64,000 bases of DNA, taken from the IMG/VR virus record IMGVR_UViG_3300042452_000984, positions 18,632-82,631 of that record; one strand, written 5' to 3'. Every line of letters starts with the position of its first letter. Position 1 is the first letter of the stretch. Below, one piece after another: positions 15,135 through 24,586 of this stretch. This DNA comes from a virus. The notes under the pieces are model-generated. The model was not told the origin of the DNA, ran no database searches, and saw nothing but the letters and a program-made list of their open reading frames with translations. The position numbers were made by a program, and so were the translations under genes.

Positions 15135-15873
15135 CAACCTAGCGGGAGGTGAAAGCGCCCTTTTCGGGGAACGGTTCCCCTACCCCTGTGATGGAAAAAC
15201 CGTCCTACTAGACATTGCCCGACAATTTGCCAAGGACGTTAATGAGGCGGCCATCAAGCGCCTTAAAACAGACCATGGGGATAGTCGCGCTAGCCAATGG
15301 CTACCATTGGATGTGACTAGCGCCTATCCGACCGCCCGTCAACACTGCCCGCGCATCGCTATCCTCCGGCTCGGCTCAACCAATAAACCCACCGGGGTGG
15401 ACTTGGACTGGCATGAAGAGCCCGTACAACTGCCCGGGCGTGGGTTGACGGTTCGTAAATTTTCAGGGCTACTGGTTAACGACCAACTAGAGGCGGCCAT
15501 CTGTTGTACTAATGAACGCCTACGCGATGACCTGCATATCTGGTTCCAGCAATATTGCCTAGACGCGACGCTGTGGGCACTTCCACAACTGAGGACACTC
15601 GGCTTTTATCAACTGAACTGTACTAATGCCGCCGATGACCAGGTGGAGTACCAAGGCACCCAGAGTCAGCCAGGGTTTGAGTTTTACGTGTCCCGCCTAA
15701 CCTTTGCTGCCACCTACGACCTATCGGTAGTGACTGATGTGGATCAGTTGCAGCACATTTTCAGTTGGGAAAATTTCACCGCCGGTGGCCAATGGTCTGG
15801 TGCAGCAGGCGAAGGGTTGAACCAACTTAACGACATCACTCCCCCGGATAGACTCTATGCCGATAACGCTTGA
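15127..15873 (+). CDS. Hypothetical tail/neck protein, 248 aa
   Basis: ATG 15127 is preferred to the upstream in-frame TTG 15118. The protein has a helical N-terminus, beta segments with paired Cys (ICCTNE near 125), and a Phe/Tyr-rich C-terminal part. Position just before sheath and tube genes is where tail terminator proteins sit, but no sequence signature confirms it. Its end overlaps the next small gene by 17 nt. Confidence 0.6.
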   Translation: MDSNLAGGESALFGERFPYPCDGKTVLLDIARQFAKDVNEAAIKRLKTDHGDSRASQWLPLDVTSAYPTARQHCPRIAILRLGSTNKPTGVDLDWHEEPVQLPGRGLTVRKFSGLLVNDQLEAAICCTNERLRDDLHIWFQQYCLDATLWALPQLRTLGFYQLNCTNAADDQVEYQGTQSQPGFEFYVSRLTFAATYDLSVVTDVDQLQHIFSWENFTAGGQWSGAAGEGLNQLNDITPPDRLYADNA

Positions 15874-16009
15874 ATTATTCGCTAATCAATACCTGTCAGA
15901 CCATCAACGCGCCGCCGCCCTGGCAACGCTGGCAGACTACACCGAGCCGCGATCGCTAGACGAATGGCGACGGCTATGGCAACGGGCATTACTCACTCCA
16001 GTTCAATAG
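15857..16009 (+). CDS. Hypothetical small protein, 50 aa
   Basis: ATG 15857 lies 17 nt inside the previous gene and the frame runs to TAG 16009, ten bases before the sheath gene. All-helical, Leu/Ala/Arg-rich with three Trp residues and no membrane segment. Overlap and lack of any spare DNA support it as a gene. Function unknown. Confidence 0.5.
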   Translation: MPITLELFANQYLSDHQRAAALATLADYTEPRSLDEWRRLWQRALLTPVQ

Positions 16010-16018
16010 GAAACTCCC

Positions 16019-18433
16019 ATGGCTTCTAGTGTTGTTTTCGGTCGGCCCGTCAGCCGTATTTTGCAACCCGGTGCCTACACCCAGGTGGATGCCTCCGCCC
16101 TGGAGTTGGCCCAGGAATTTGCCCCCAATGTTGTTTGTGTGCTAGGTGCAGCCCTAGGTGGCACGCCCCTGACCACCTACGCATTCAAAAATGCTAACCA
16201 AGCCCAGCAGGTATTTGGTGCTGGTTCACCCTTGGCTGATGCCATCACCCTTACCTTTCGCGGTGGCGTCAAGGGCGGTGCGCCCCTAGTGCTAGGGGTA
16301 CGGGCGGACAATTCCGCCAAAGCCTCCGGCACCCTCACCAACAATGGCACCACCCTAGTGGGTGAATTTAAGGACTTTGGCGGCTACGGCAATACCTTCA
16401 GTGTTCAGTTTTTACCCGGCTCCATCCAGGGTACCCAGGCGGTGATTGCTGGCACCCAACTCAATGGGACAGCCTATAAGCAGACCATTGACAATGTCCC
16501 CTCTGTCTCCCAGTTGCTTGAGCGCTTAAATGCTGAGTCACCGGTATCGGTGCGGGCCACCGCTGGCGGCACCAAGGCAACCCAGACCCTAACGATCGCT
16601 ACTTCCACCAGTGACGGCAAGGCAACACTGACCGGCGCTAGTGAGATTACCAATGCCGCATTCTTCTACCAATACCCGGCTAGCTTGCGGGTGAATACCA
16701 CCGACTCGCTCGCCTTCTCCTGGGATGGGACTAACCTAACCCCAACGCCTGCCACCGTGACGGTATCAGCGGCCCTGCCCGCCACTGTCAACGGCACCTA
16801 CAACGTTGTCCGCAAGGAGAACGTTTACACCCAAGCGGTTACTAACATGGCGGTCACCACCACCGCCTATGGTGCTAATATCTACCGCTTTGCCCTGCCT
16901 AGTGGCCAAACCTGGCAGCATGCCACCAACAAAGGTATTATTGGCTCTACCTTTACCATCGCCTCCGGTGACTACGCCGGCACCTATCAGATTGTTCATT
17001 ACGAATGGGATGGCACCGGCTTAGACCGGGTGCGCACGGTGCAAAAGCTAGACGCTGGCACCATTGCCGCTGGCACCGCCGCTAGTGCGTCCCTAGTGTT
17101 CCGGCAAACCCTGGTGGTAGATCCGCCCTCCCAGCCTGCCACTGAAGCGATCGAGACCCAGCTACCCGCCAATGGCATCCTGCAACGGGGTGGCCAATAC
17201 CTGAGCCTGTCGCTTACCCCCAGCGATCGCGCCGAAGGCCCCCTAACGGTGTTCTACTCCACCCTGCCTGGCGATACCATCCAGGCGGTAGGCATCGAGC
17301 TAGCCCGACTAATTAACGAGTCCAATGACTGGAGCGCCTACGCTGTTGCCAGCGCCGCCTACAATGCAGGCACCTACACCAGCACCATCACCCTGACCGC
17401 CGTGCCCCCGGGCATCAGCGCCAATGGCTGGAAGACTAATATCCTGGTTAACACCCAGACGACGGTGCTGGTGGCCGCCGGTGGTGTTGCCCTGGCCGGT
17501 GGCATTGACCCATTGCCGCCCAGCGGTTCCATTATCCTTAGCGGTGGCTTCGACTCTGTTCCTACCCTGCAACGATGGCTGGAAGCCCTCGATAAGGTGA
17601 AATATACGCCCCTGCGCTACTTGGTGCCCGCTGGCGTCACCGATGCAGGCGTCCAAGCGGCCTTTGCCGACCATTGTCGATTGATGTCTACCACCGCCCA
17701 ACGGCGGGAACGCATCTGCATCCTAGGCCACGCCCTAGGCTGGACTCAATCACAAATCCGGGCCAGGGCGGAAACCTTTAACAGCGAGCGGGTAGTATTT
17801 GTCTCCCCCGGACTGCGCATGGCGGACCTGGTGACCGGCAGCCAACGTACCTACTCCTCTGCCTATGCCACTACCGCGATCGTGGCGGGGATGCTAGCGG
17901 CTGAAGGGAATGGCGTCTCTGACCCGATTACCCATACCTTCCTAACCAATATCACCGCTGCTGAATTTGAGTACCAACCCGGTAGCACCGAGCTAGATGA
18001 TGCGATCGTCTCCGGCATTCTAACCATCGAGCGGGACCCTACCCTGGTGCGGGAGTCCCGGGGCTTCCGGGTGACCCGGGCCATTACCACCGCCCGTTCC
18101 TCTGTGGTATTTGAGCAAATCTCGATCATCAACCAGAGCGACTACGTGGCTCAGACGGTACGCGACCTGGAGGAAACCCTATTTATCGGCAAGGCGCTAG
18201 ACGGCACCACCCTGGGGCTTATCCGCGAGGCGGTGAACCTGACTCTAGATCGGCTCAGCGGCCAAGCCATTATCTATGGCTACGACCCTAGCTTTACGGT
18301 GGCGACGCTCAACCAAACCAACCGCAGCGCGATCGACGTGACCTACAAGATCTACCCGGCCCCCGCGATCGACTTTATCCTGAACTCGCAAATCCTGGCG
18401 CCGGTGCCAGATACCGCCACCGTGGCCGCGTAA
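16019..18433 (+). CDS. Contractile tail sheath protein
   Basis: 804 aa, longer than most sheath proteins. N-terminus PGAYTQVDAS and the C-terminal domain are typical: a polyprotein-like region with QRRERICILG, then ERVVFVSPG, an AIVAGMLAAEG segment, GILTIERDP, RVTRAIT and a final helical/strand segment, the part conserved in all myovirus sheaths. Domains between about 110 and 480 are Thr/Ala/Gly-rich surface insertions. Sheath contraction drives the tube through the cell envelope, which defines the phage as a myovirus. AGGAAACTCCC precedes ATG 16019. Confidence 0.88.
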   Translation: MASSVVFGRPVSRILQPGAYTQVDASALELAQEFAPNVVCVLGAALGGTPLTTYAFKNANQAQQVFGAGSPLADAITLTFRGGVKGGAPLVLGVRADNSAKASGTLTNNGTTLVGEFKDFGGYGNTFSVQFLPGSIQGTQAVIAGTQLNGTAYKQTIDNVPSVSQLLERLNAESPVSVRATAGGTKATQTLTIATSTSDGKATLTGASEITNAAFFYQYPASLRVNTTDSLAFSWDGTNLTPTPATVTVSAALPATVNGTYNVVRKENVYTQAVTNMAVTTTAYGANIYRFALPSGQTWQHATNKGIIGSTFTIASGDYAGTYQIVHYEWDGTGLDRVRTVQKLDAGTIAAGTAASASLVFRQTLVVDPPSQPATEAIETQLPANGILQRGGQYLSLSLTPSDRAEGPLTVFYSTLPGDTIQAVGIELARLINESNDWSAYAVASAAYNAGTYTSTITLTAVPPGISANGWKTNILVNTQTTVLVAAGGVALAGGIDPLPPSGSIILSGGFDSVPTLQRWLEALDKVKYTPLRYLVPAGVTDAGVQAAFADHCRLMSTTAQRRERICILGHALGWTQSQIRARAETFNSERVVFVSPGLRMADLVTGSQRTYSSAYATTAIVAGMLAAEGNGVSDPITHTFLTNITAAEFEYQPGSTELDDAIVSGILTIERDPTLVRESRGFRVTRAITTARSSVVFEQISIINQSDYVAQTVRDLEETLFIGKALDGTTLGLIREAVNLTLDRLSGQAIIYGYDPSFTVATLNQTNRSAIDVTYKIYPAPAIDFILNSQILAPVPDTATVAA

Positions 18434-18469
18434 GCCTAACCAACCTTATTCACCCCAGGAGGTGTTATT

Positions 18470-19036
18470 TTGGCCTTCCGTACCCAATACAGCAGGGTTG
18501 AAAATTCTGTCCTTGCTAGGGCTGAATACAGCCTTGACATTGCTCTAGTCATCAACGGGTTACGCCTAGGGCGAATCCAGTCGATTTCGATCTCCGCCCA
18601 AACCCAGGCAAGACCCGCTATCGAAATTGGCAGCGATCGCGCTGTCGAATTTGTCCCTGGCATCAAACAATACCAAGGGCGAATCAGCTCCATGCTGCTC
18701 AAGTATGGCGACTTGATGAAACGCTTGGCATCGGTGTCTGGTGGCATCATCGATCGCACCAGCCGAGCGGCGACCATCACCAACATGCCCGAGTTCGACA
18801 TTGTGATTGCCCGTCGGGGCAGTGCCGGGGTAGGCGTCCCTCAGCTCTATGCCCCCACCCAAGGCCCCCAGGACCTATCCGGTGGTGGCGGCATCATTGG
18901 CACGATCTTTGGTTGTGTGATCAACTCCTGGGAGTGTAATTTCACCGCCCAGGACACCTTGATCATGGAAAACGTGTCCTTCTCAGCGATTGACCAAACC
19001 CTAAGCGATGGCGGCGGGTTGATCGCGCTTCCCTAG
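18470..19036 (+). CDS. Tail tube protein, 188 aa
   Basis: Start is TTG 18470: there is no ATG nearby, and a near-perfect CCCAGGAGGTG Shine-Dalgarno sits at 18454-18464. The product has the beta-barrel rhythm of tube proteins, with a central GSDRAVEFVPGIKQYQG region and a C-terminal VINSWECNFTAQDTL..ENVSF segment like the stacking strands of gpFII/gp19-type tubes. It follows the sheath gene, as usual in myoviruses. Confidence 0.8.
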   Translation: MAFRTQYSRVENSVLARAEYSLDIALVINGLRLGRIQSISISAQTQARPAIEIGSDRAVEFVPGIKQYQGRISSMLLKYGDLMKRLASVSGGIIDRTSRAATITNMPEFDIVIARRGSAGVGVPQLYAPTQGPQDLSGGGGIIGTIFGCVINSWECNFTAQDTLIMENVSFSAIDQTLSDGGGLIALP

Positions 19037-19056
19037 TTCTTTAATGCGAGTGCAAA

Positions 19057-19494
19057 ATGACGACCGTAACAATGACCGTGACGGGGTTTGAGCGGCTAGG
19101 CACCTTAGTCGTTCGACCCCGCACCTTTAACGACTCCATGTTTTTAATTCCTGCTTGCCAGGACCGGTTCATTAACCGTGCCCTGGCGGAGGCAGGCATT
19201 GAGGGGGTAGACGCAGGCGACCAGCTACGGTATAACGCCCTGGTGGTAGCGATCGCCCAGGCGGTGATTGTAGAACCAGTCGGGTTTGTGGAGCAGTTGC
19301 TAACCTCTACCAATTCAGAGGACTTTCAATTTTTTGGCAAATTTGCTGAGGAGTATTCCGCCTGGTTGGACCAGCAGGTTGAGGATGCCCAAGCAAAAAA
19401 ATCTGGGACGGTAGCGACAGCGGACGATGGGAAAAAATCTGTTTCATCCTCCGCGATCGCTACCGACTCCTCCCAACTGACCCTCGATGGTTAG
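19057..19494 (+). CDS. Tail assembly chaperone, short (unshifted) form, 145 aa
   Basis: Located between tube and tape measure, where dsDNA phages encode paired chaperones (lambda gpG/gpGT). Helical N-terminal domain; the last 35 residues are low-complexity Ser/Lys/Asp. Codons 114-115 form A AAA AAA at 19395-19401, a classical -1 slippery heptamer in the correct phase. A second candidate, G AAA AAA, is at 19431-19437. A shift at the first site joins 115 residues of this protein to the next frame, which stays open to TAG 19667. The chaperone coats the tape measure during tail assembly. Confidence 0.8.
   Translation: MTTVTMTVTGFERLGTLVVRPRTFNDSMFLIPACQDRFINRALAEAGIEGVDAGDQLRYNALVVAIAQAVIVEPVGFVEQLLTSTNSEDFQFFGKFAEEYSAWLDQQVEDAQAKKSGTVATADDGKKSVSSSAIATDSSQLTLDG
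19395..19401 (+). promoter_or_regulatory. Programmed -1 frameshift slippery site (A AAA AAA)
   Basis: The heptamer lies in phase GCA-AAA-AAA-TCT. After a -1 slip, reading goes AAA-ATC-TGG and there is no stop until TAG at 19667, through and beyond the in-frame ATG 19497. This gives a fused product of about 203 aa. Confidence 0.75.
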
Positions 19495-19496
19495 CA

Positions 19497-19667
19497 ATGA
19501 CAGAGGCTCAGGTGATCCTAGAGTATCGGCAAGTGATTGAGCTAGAGCAAGAACGCAATGCCGACGGCAATCCAGACAATAACGAATTCCACGACGATAG
19601 CTACCAGCAAGAGCTAAGGGAACTTGGGGTAACGCCTGAGATGCTCGACCAGATGCGTGGGAAATAG
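19497..19667 (+). CDS. Tail assembly chaperone frameshift extension (gpT-like), 56 aa alone
   Basis: Highly acidic and helical, ending DQMRGK. It could start at ATG 19497, two bases after the previous stop, but the same frame is open back to the slippery site at 19401, so it is most likely expressed as the C-terminal part of a fusion with the 19057 protein. In lambda-type tails the T domain binds tail tube while the G domain coats the tape measure. Confidence 0.7.
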   Translation: MTEAQVILEYRQVIELEQERNADGNPDNNEFHDDSYQQELRELGVTPEMLDQMRGK

Positions 19668-19689
19668 CTTTAAGTTGCACCCGCAAGAT

Positions 19690-19731
19690 GCCCCCGTTGT
19701 TACCTCCCTCGTAACGACGGGGGCTTTTCTT
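19690..19731 (+). terminator. Rho-independent terminator
   Basis: GCCCCCGTTGTTAC (19690-19703) pairs with GTAACGACGGGGGC (19711-19724, one wobble) around a 7-nt loop, followed by TTTTCTTATTT. It would set tape measure expression below that of sheath and tube. Confidence 0.85.
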
Positions 19732-19741
19732 ATTTACGGCC

Positions 19742-22700
19742 ATGGCTGACCAAGAACATAAGTTAGAGTACGTCCTAAACCTAGACCCGAGTGGCTTCAT
19801 TGAAGGGGCAGAACGCGCCATCAATAAGCAACAGGACCTAGAACGCCATTTCAGCACCGGTGCGCCCTCAGCGGCGGCAGCCTCAGCGGCAGGTGGTGGG
19901 GGTTCCTTTGAGCCATTGCCGCGCCCTACCACTGACACCGGTGGGGCATTGCCACCGCCCCCGCAGCCAACCACCGACAGGGGCACCCTAGGCGACTTCC
20001 AGCAACGAGTGCAAGCGGTACAGGCGATCGCGCCCAATGCGCCGGACGTGGCCAATATGGCCGCCTCCCGCCTGCAAACCTCGATCCTCCATGCGTCGTT
20101 GAAGGACCCGGATAGCGCTAAGGACTATCAAGACCTAATCAACTCCCTGCGGGAACTACGCAATTCATTGCAGGAGGACGGCAAAAAGAAGGACGGCACT
20201 AACGACTTGCTTGGCTGGATGAAAAATCTAGCCATCATGCAAACCGCCGTCAACGTAGGCTCATCGGTAGCTGGCAATGCCATGCAGGGCAATATCGGCG
20301 CCGCCGCTGGTGGTGCGGTGGGGGCAGGCATCGGCGGACTGCTTGGCATGTTGGGCGGCCCTGCCGGGATGATGACCGGGCTAGGGGTAGGTGCTTCCAT
20401 CGGTAGCGGCATCGGCGGCATGGTGGATCGCCTTGTCCGAGGCGCTGATCAATCCCTCGCCTACGAAACCCAGATCGCGGACATTAACCAGCGCTTTGGC
20501 GTAGGCAACGTTGGCAGGCTGCGTAATTTTGAACTAGGCACCCAGAACGGGTTTAGGGTAGAAGAAACCGCCGGGCTGATTGACCAGCTACGGGAAAACC
20601 GAGCCCTGAGTAACCCGGCCATGGCTGGACCCCTGGTAAATACCATCCAGGAGCTTACCCGGGCGCTAGGGCTCAACGTAGAGGCTACCGCCAATATGGC
20701 TGGCATCTACTCTCGCACTGGCGGCGAGAAGGGTGCTGAAGGCGTTCGTGGCTACCTATCCGACGTGGTAGGTGGTGCCATCCGCGCCGGGTTCGAGTCC
20801 AACATTCAGCAGTACGCTGACATGATGGGTAGCGCCCGCATGCAGGCGGTGCAGCAGACCGGCCAGGGGATGAGCGATCGCGCCTTTGGCTTGCTCCAGG
20901 ACGTAATGGCAGGGCTAACCGGTGGCAATTCCCGCACCTCCGCCCTGTTTAGGGATAATGTCCAGATGGCTGGGGCGGGCTTGCAAAGCTTCCTGTCCTA
21001 CGGTGGCACCGCTGACCCCTATAGCACCTCAGCAGCCTACCTGAGGCTAGCAGGCGTCGATGAGGCGGCCCTAGACTCGCGGTTTAATTCACCTGAGCAG
21101 ATGATGGCCAATGCGCAGCGGGTGCTGCGGATGACCACCAACCGGGTGCAGGGCATCTCCGGGATGGGTGCCGATGAATTTAGGGCGGCGGCGGCTAGTG
21201 ATCCGAATTTCGTCCAGAACTTAATTGCTGGCAATTCAGGGCTACAGCGGCAAACCTCAACCACACTGCAGGGCATCCTAGGACGACAAGCGACCGCCCA
21301 GGACCTCCGCACCTTTGAAGAGCTCGCCAATATCAGCGCTGCCAATGGCGGACGGCTGCCAACCGGCCCGGGCGGTGATGGCGGACGGGTGGAGCAATTG
21401 CTAGCCCAGCTACAGGAAAGCCCAGGCGACCAAGCGCGGAAATTAGAGGCGGAGGCGCATAACCTGACCATCAAAGCGATGTCTAACCTCAATGAGGCGT
21501 CGCTGAAGATGAAGGAAACCCAGGTGGAGCTATTGAAGCAGCTCAATGGGTTACCCCTTGAAGAGATCGGCGAAGGACTTACGGCAGCCATAGACGGAAT
21601 ACTTAAATTCATTCGTGAGGCGGGACCACAGATCGCCAACCTAGTTAAAGAAGGCATATCCGCCTTCCATAAACTCAGGGATACGATGAATGATTTTAGG
21701 AATAGCGCGATCGGTAGGCTGATCTTTGGGGGTGACACCAATTCAAGGGAAATTGGGGAACAGGTTGGCAGCGCCATCTCTAGCCCAGTAGGGCGATCCG
21801 CAGCACTTTCTTTTGCCGCCGGATTGCCCGGACCTATTGGCTCCATAGCAACGGCGGCCAATATCGTTCGGACTATCGAGGAGAACCCTGAAGCCATAAG
21901 TGTTGAAAATGCGCAGCAAGGCGCTGAGTACATTCGGCGCCATGGACCCTTTGGCGAACCCGCTAGGCGGATAATCCCTAGGGCTTTGAGAAGTGCTACA
22001 AACTACATTGGCGGCTTGATTGATGGTGCTTTCAACGACACCCCCGGCAGCGTTACCGCTGGACCTGGCTACAACGTTTTTGAGTTCGCCCCAGGGGATG
22101 TTGTCTCCGCCCGCATGGGTGGCACCAGCGGCGGTGCATCTCTGACTGACATCTTCCAGGTGCTTCGAGAGTCCAACCTGATGGATATTCAGGCGTACCA
22201 AACCGCCAGCGAACAGCGTAAGCTGCTGCAAGACGTAACCAACGACATCCTGAAGACCGACCTATTGATTCACGTCAACTCTGAAATCAATACCCAGCGG
22301 CAATTGCCCAGCATCATTCAAATGATGCAAGCCTTTTTCCCTCAGCTTATTTCAGCGGTGGACTCCGTACGGGAAGCATTGGTGTCAACGCTTAATTCAG
22401 TGATGGGTGGAGCAGGCGGTGGTGGTGGTGGGGCCAGTGGCGCTTTTGCTTCCGGGTTGTTCACTGGCCCTAGTCAATTTATCGGCGGCAGCACATCTAA
22501 CCATATTGACAGCAAATTCAGAACAACCCTGTCCTGGGAGGAAATTGACGGTTATTTCATGCAAATGGCGCAAGCCTACACTGAGCAAGGGCGACGGATA
22601 GAATTTAGCAATGATGCTGTTTCTGGGCAGGTTTACGATCCAAGCGCTCCACAAGCTGAACGCATTCGGTTATTGCAACGCGCCGCCGCCGCTCATAGCC

Positions 22701-23695
22701 ATAGTCAACATGAAGGCTGGTACAGCTTTGACTACTTCATCCCTATGGGTAATGATGCCCGCAGCACTGCGCCCGGAAGCAGCTCCGCCGGTGCTGAAAT
22801 TTACCTGCCTACTGTGCCAGACGGGCGGGTAAATTATGGCACTACAGGGAATTATGGGAACTATGCCAATATCTACGACGAGAACGGCAACTTAATTATT
22901 AAAACCGGACATGGGGATAACCGCCGCGATCGCCCCCAAGGCAGGACGTTCCCCAGTCAGCCAGCGGCAGCGGGTGGCGGTGGTGTCAACCTCAGCACTG
23001 GCTACGAGTCCCTAGAGCAGCTAAGCGGACAGCTAACCAGCCTAGACCCCCGGTTTAATACCAGTACCCCAGACGGACGGGCCGCACTCGCGATCGCTTT
23101 GGCGATCGGCGGGACTGAGGTTTATGGGCGCGGAGCAACAGGCACCGACTTCTTTACTCGACGCGGCGGAACAGGCAACAACATGCTGGGGTTTGCTCAA
23201 TTTAACCTTGGCTTTCACCGAGCTAACACCGACACCCCAGGCGAATATACCGACTTTCTGGCGGACATCCTGACCGGCGATCGCGCCCAACCGAATGGAC
23301 GCCAAGGGCGAAACTGGAGCGCCGAACTATCCAGGGCAGTACAGAGCGGGCAAATTGGCAGCGGAGCGGAGCTGCAGCAGTGGCTAAGGCGGAGCGGGCT
23401 AGGCGGTAGTAACTGGCAGGGCATTGACGACGGCTGGAGTCGAGTGCCTGGACTACCTGATCGACTGTTTCAAATGCTTCGGAGTGGCGGCGACAACCGC
23501 CAAGCCTCCAACAACCGCACTACCAACATCACCGTCAACATCGCCAGCGCCACCGACCCCGCTCGCACTCGGCAGGAGGTAACCAACGCCATCCACGCCG
23601 CCCGGCCCTACCTGGACGAATTTGAGCAAACCCGCCAAGGTAGCCGCGATCGCAACCCGCGCAATAGCGGCAACCTATCGCCGGTGTATGGGTAA
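19742..23695 (+). CDS. Tail tape measure protein with C-terminal muramidase-like segment, 1317 aa
   Basis: Longest gene in the window, placed right after the chaperones. It has an N-terminal charged helix region, a Gly/Ala/Met-rich hydrophobic stretch at about residues 175-230 (membrane-insertion type), long helical segments to about 700, a Ser/Gly-rich region and a C-terminal domain. Residues about 1110-1200 (GGTEVYGRG.., GNNMLGFAQFNLGFH, DILTGD) resemble the fold pattern of phage muramidase or lytic transglycosylase domains, with E at 1120 a possible catalytic residue. It sets tail length and is ejected; a wall-cutting domain would help DNA entry. Confidence 0.82.
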   Translation: MADQEHKLEYVLNLDPSGFIEGAERAINKQQDLERHFSTGAPSAAAASAAGGGGSFEPLPRPTTDTGGALPPPPQPTTDRGTLGDFQQRVQAVQAIAPNAPDVANMAASRLQTSILHASLKDPDSAKDYQDLINSLRELRNSLQEDGKKKDGTNDLLGWMKNLAIMQTAVNVGSSVAGNAMQGNIGAAAGGAVGAGIGGLLGMLGGPAGMMTGLGVGASIGSGIGGMVDRLVRGADQSLAYETQIADINQRFGVGNVGRLRNFELGTQNGFRVEETAGLIDQLRENRALSNPAMAGPLVNTIQELTRALGLNVEATANMAGIYSRTGGEKGAEGVRGYLSDVVGGAIRAGFESNIQQYADMMGSARMQAVQQTGQGMSDRAFGLLQDVMAGLTGGNSRTSALFRDNVQMAGAGLQSFLSYGGTADPYSTSAAYLRLAGVDEAALDSRFNSPEQMMANAQRVLRMTTNRVQGISGMGADEFRAAAASDPNFVQNLIAGNSGLQRQTSTTLQGILGRQATAQDLRTFEELANISAANGGRLPTGPGGDGGRVEQLLAQLQESPGDQARKLEAEAHNLTIKAMSNLNEASLKMKETQVELLKQLNGLPLEEIGEGLTAAIDGILKFIREAGPQIANLVKEGISAFHKLRDTMNDFRNSAIGRLIFGGDTNSREIGEQVGSAISSPVGRSAALSFAAGLPGPIGSIATAANIVRTIEENPEAISVENAQQGAEYIRRHGPFGEPARRIIPRALRSATNYIGGLIDGAFNDTPGSVTAGPGYNVFEFAPGDVVSARMGGTSGGASLTDIFQVLRESNLMDIQAYQTASEQRKLLQDVTNDILKTDLLIHVNSEINTQRQLPSIIQMMQAFFPQLISAVDSVREALVSTLNSVMGGAGGGGGGASGAFASGLFTGPSQFIGGSTSNHIDSKFRTTLSWEEIDGYFMQMAQAYTEQGRRIEFSNDAVSGQVYDPSAPQAERIRLLQRAAAAHSHSQHEGWYSFDYFIPMGNDARSTAPGSSSAGAEIYLPTVPDGRVNYGTTGNYGNYANIYDENGNLIIKTGHGDNRRDRPQGRTFPSQPAAAGGGGVNLSTGYESLEQLSGQLTSLDPRFNTSTPDGRAALAIALAIGGTEVYGRGATGTDFFTRRGGTGNNMLGFAQFNLGFHRANTDTPGEYTDFLADILTGDRAQPNGRQGRNWSAELSRAVQSGQIGSGAELQQWLRRSGLGGSNWQGIDDGWSRVPGLPDRLFQMLRSGGDNRQASNNRTTNITVNIASATDPARTRQEVTNAIHAARPYLDEFEQTRQGSRDRNPRNSGNLSPVYG

Positions 23696-23696
23696 A

Positions 23697-23758
23697 GCAA
23701 ATTTGCAACCCTATCGCCAATCTGCGCGAACCGATAGTATCCTAGAACTAGGGTGGGC
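23697..23758 (+). promoter_or_regulatory. Putative promoter region with GCAAATTTGC palindrome
   Basis: The 99-nt gap before the methyltransferase holds the perfect palindrome GCAAATTTGC (23697-23706), like the operator elements elsewhere in the genome, and AGAACTAGGGTGGGC (ending 23758), a member of the GAAC..CTAAAATAGGC promoter-like family. It suggests the methyltransferase is expressed independently of the tail operon. Confidence 0.45.
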
Positions 23759-23794
23759 ATCGTCTAATCAATAGCCCTACAGCTTTCCAGAAAA

Positions 23795-24586
23795 ATGCAC
23801 CAGCTAGCCCTGTTCAATACCATTGACAATAAGCCAATGGCCGACGATCGCATCCGGTTCTACCGTGGCGACGCGATCGCGGTCCTGAAGCAACGGCTAG
23901 CGGCAGGCGATCGCTGGGACTATTGCCTTACCTCCCCTCCCTATTACGGCCAGATAGACTATGGCCACGAAGGGCAACACGGGCTAGAGGATAGCCTAGA
24001 CGCCTACCTGGATACGTTGCAGCAGGTTTTTAGGCTGGTATACCAGGGGTTAGCCGAGGGCGGGGTGTGCTGGATTGTGATAGGCGATACCAGCAACAAC
24101 TACAGCCCGATACGCGCCAAGGGACAACGGCGACAAGCAGGAGAATGGCTCTACCGCCGTAGCCTGGAGGACGACTACCGCGAGAAAGAACCCTTACTGG
24201 TGCCTATCCGCCTGGCGGAGCGACTACGGGCTGATGGCTGGGTAATGCGGAAGATATTGATCTGGGATAAGGGTCAAAGTAGCCAGGTGGGCAAGGGTGA
24301 CGCGCCACCGGAAACCCATGAATATGTCCTGATGCTGGGCAAAAGCGGCAAAAACGGGCGGCCGATGCTGAACGCCAAGCCACTGCGATCGTCGGTGTTG
24401 GTACATCGCCCCTGTGGCCATCCTAGCCACCCCTGCCCATTCCCTGACTCGTTAGTCCACGAACTATTGTCTAGCGCCACAGTGGCCGGGGCGACGGTGC
24501 TAGATCCTTACTTTGGCACCGGCACCACCGGACGGGTAGCGTCCCTGCTTGGCATAAAGTCTATCGGCATTGACCTAGGAGCATAA
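23795..24586 (+). CDS. DNA methyltransferase, SPPY type (probably N4-cytosine), 263 aa
   Basis: SPPYY at residues 47-51 is catalytic motif IV, and LDPYFGTGTTG near 237-247 is the SAM-binding motif I, so motifs run IV then I as in beta-class enzymes. TSPPY is usual in N4-cytosine methylases, although N6-adenine activity cannot be excluded. Residues 3-7 are QLALF, matching the bacterial sliding-clamp-binding pentapeptide; the phage makes its own clamp. It is solitary, without a restriction partner, and stands among tail genes, so protection from host restriction is the likely role. The stop is directly followed by the next ATG. Confidence 0.85.
   Translation: MHQLALFNTIDNKPMADDRIRFYRGDAIAVLKQRLAAGDRWDYCLTSPPYYGQIDYGHEGQHGLEDSLDAYLDTLQQVFRLVYQGLAEGGVCWIVIGDTSNNYSPIRAKGQRRQAGEWLYRRSLEDDYREKEPLLVPIRLAERLRADGWVMRKILIWDKGQSSQVGKGDAPPETHEYVLMLGKSGKNGRPMLNAKPLRSSVLVHRPCGHPSHPCPFPDSLVHELLSSATVAGATVLDPYFGTGTTGRVASLLGIKSIGIDLGA

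Noticed and set aside
19444-20055. 203-codon minus-strand frame across the chaperone/tape measure junction
   Set aside because: It crosses the frameshift region and a terminator and is antisense to two supported genes; composition is low-complexity Arg/Ser/Gly.
21037-21933. 298-codon open frame on the minus strand inside the tape measure gene
   Set aside because: It is a shadow of a codon-biased rightward gene, with no ribosome site, promoter or recognisable product.
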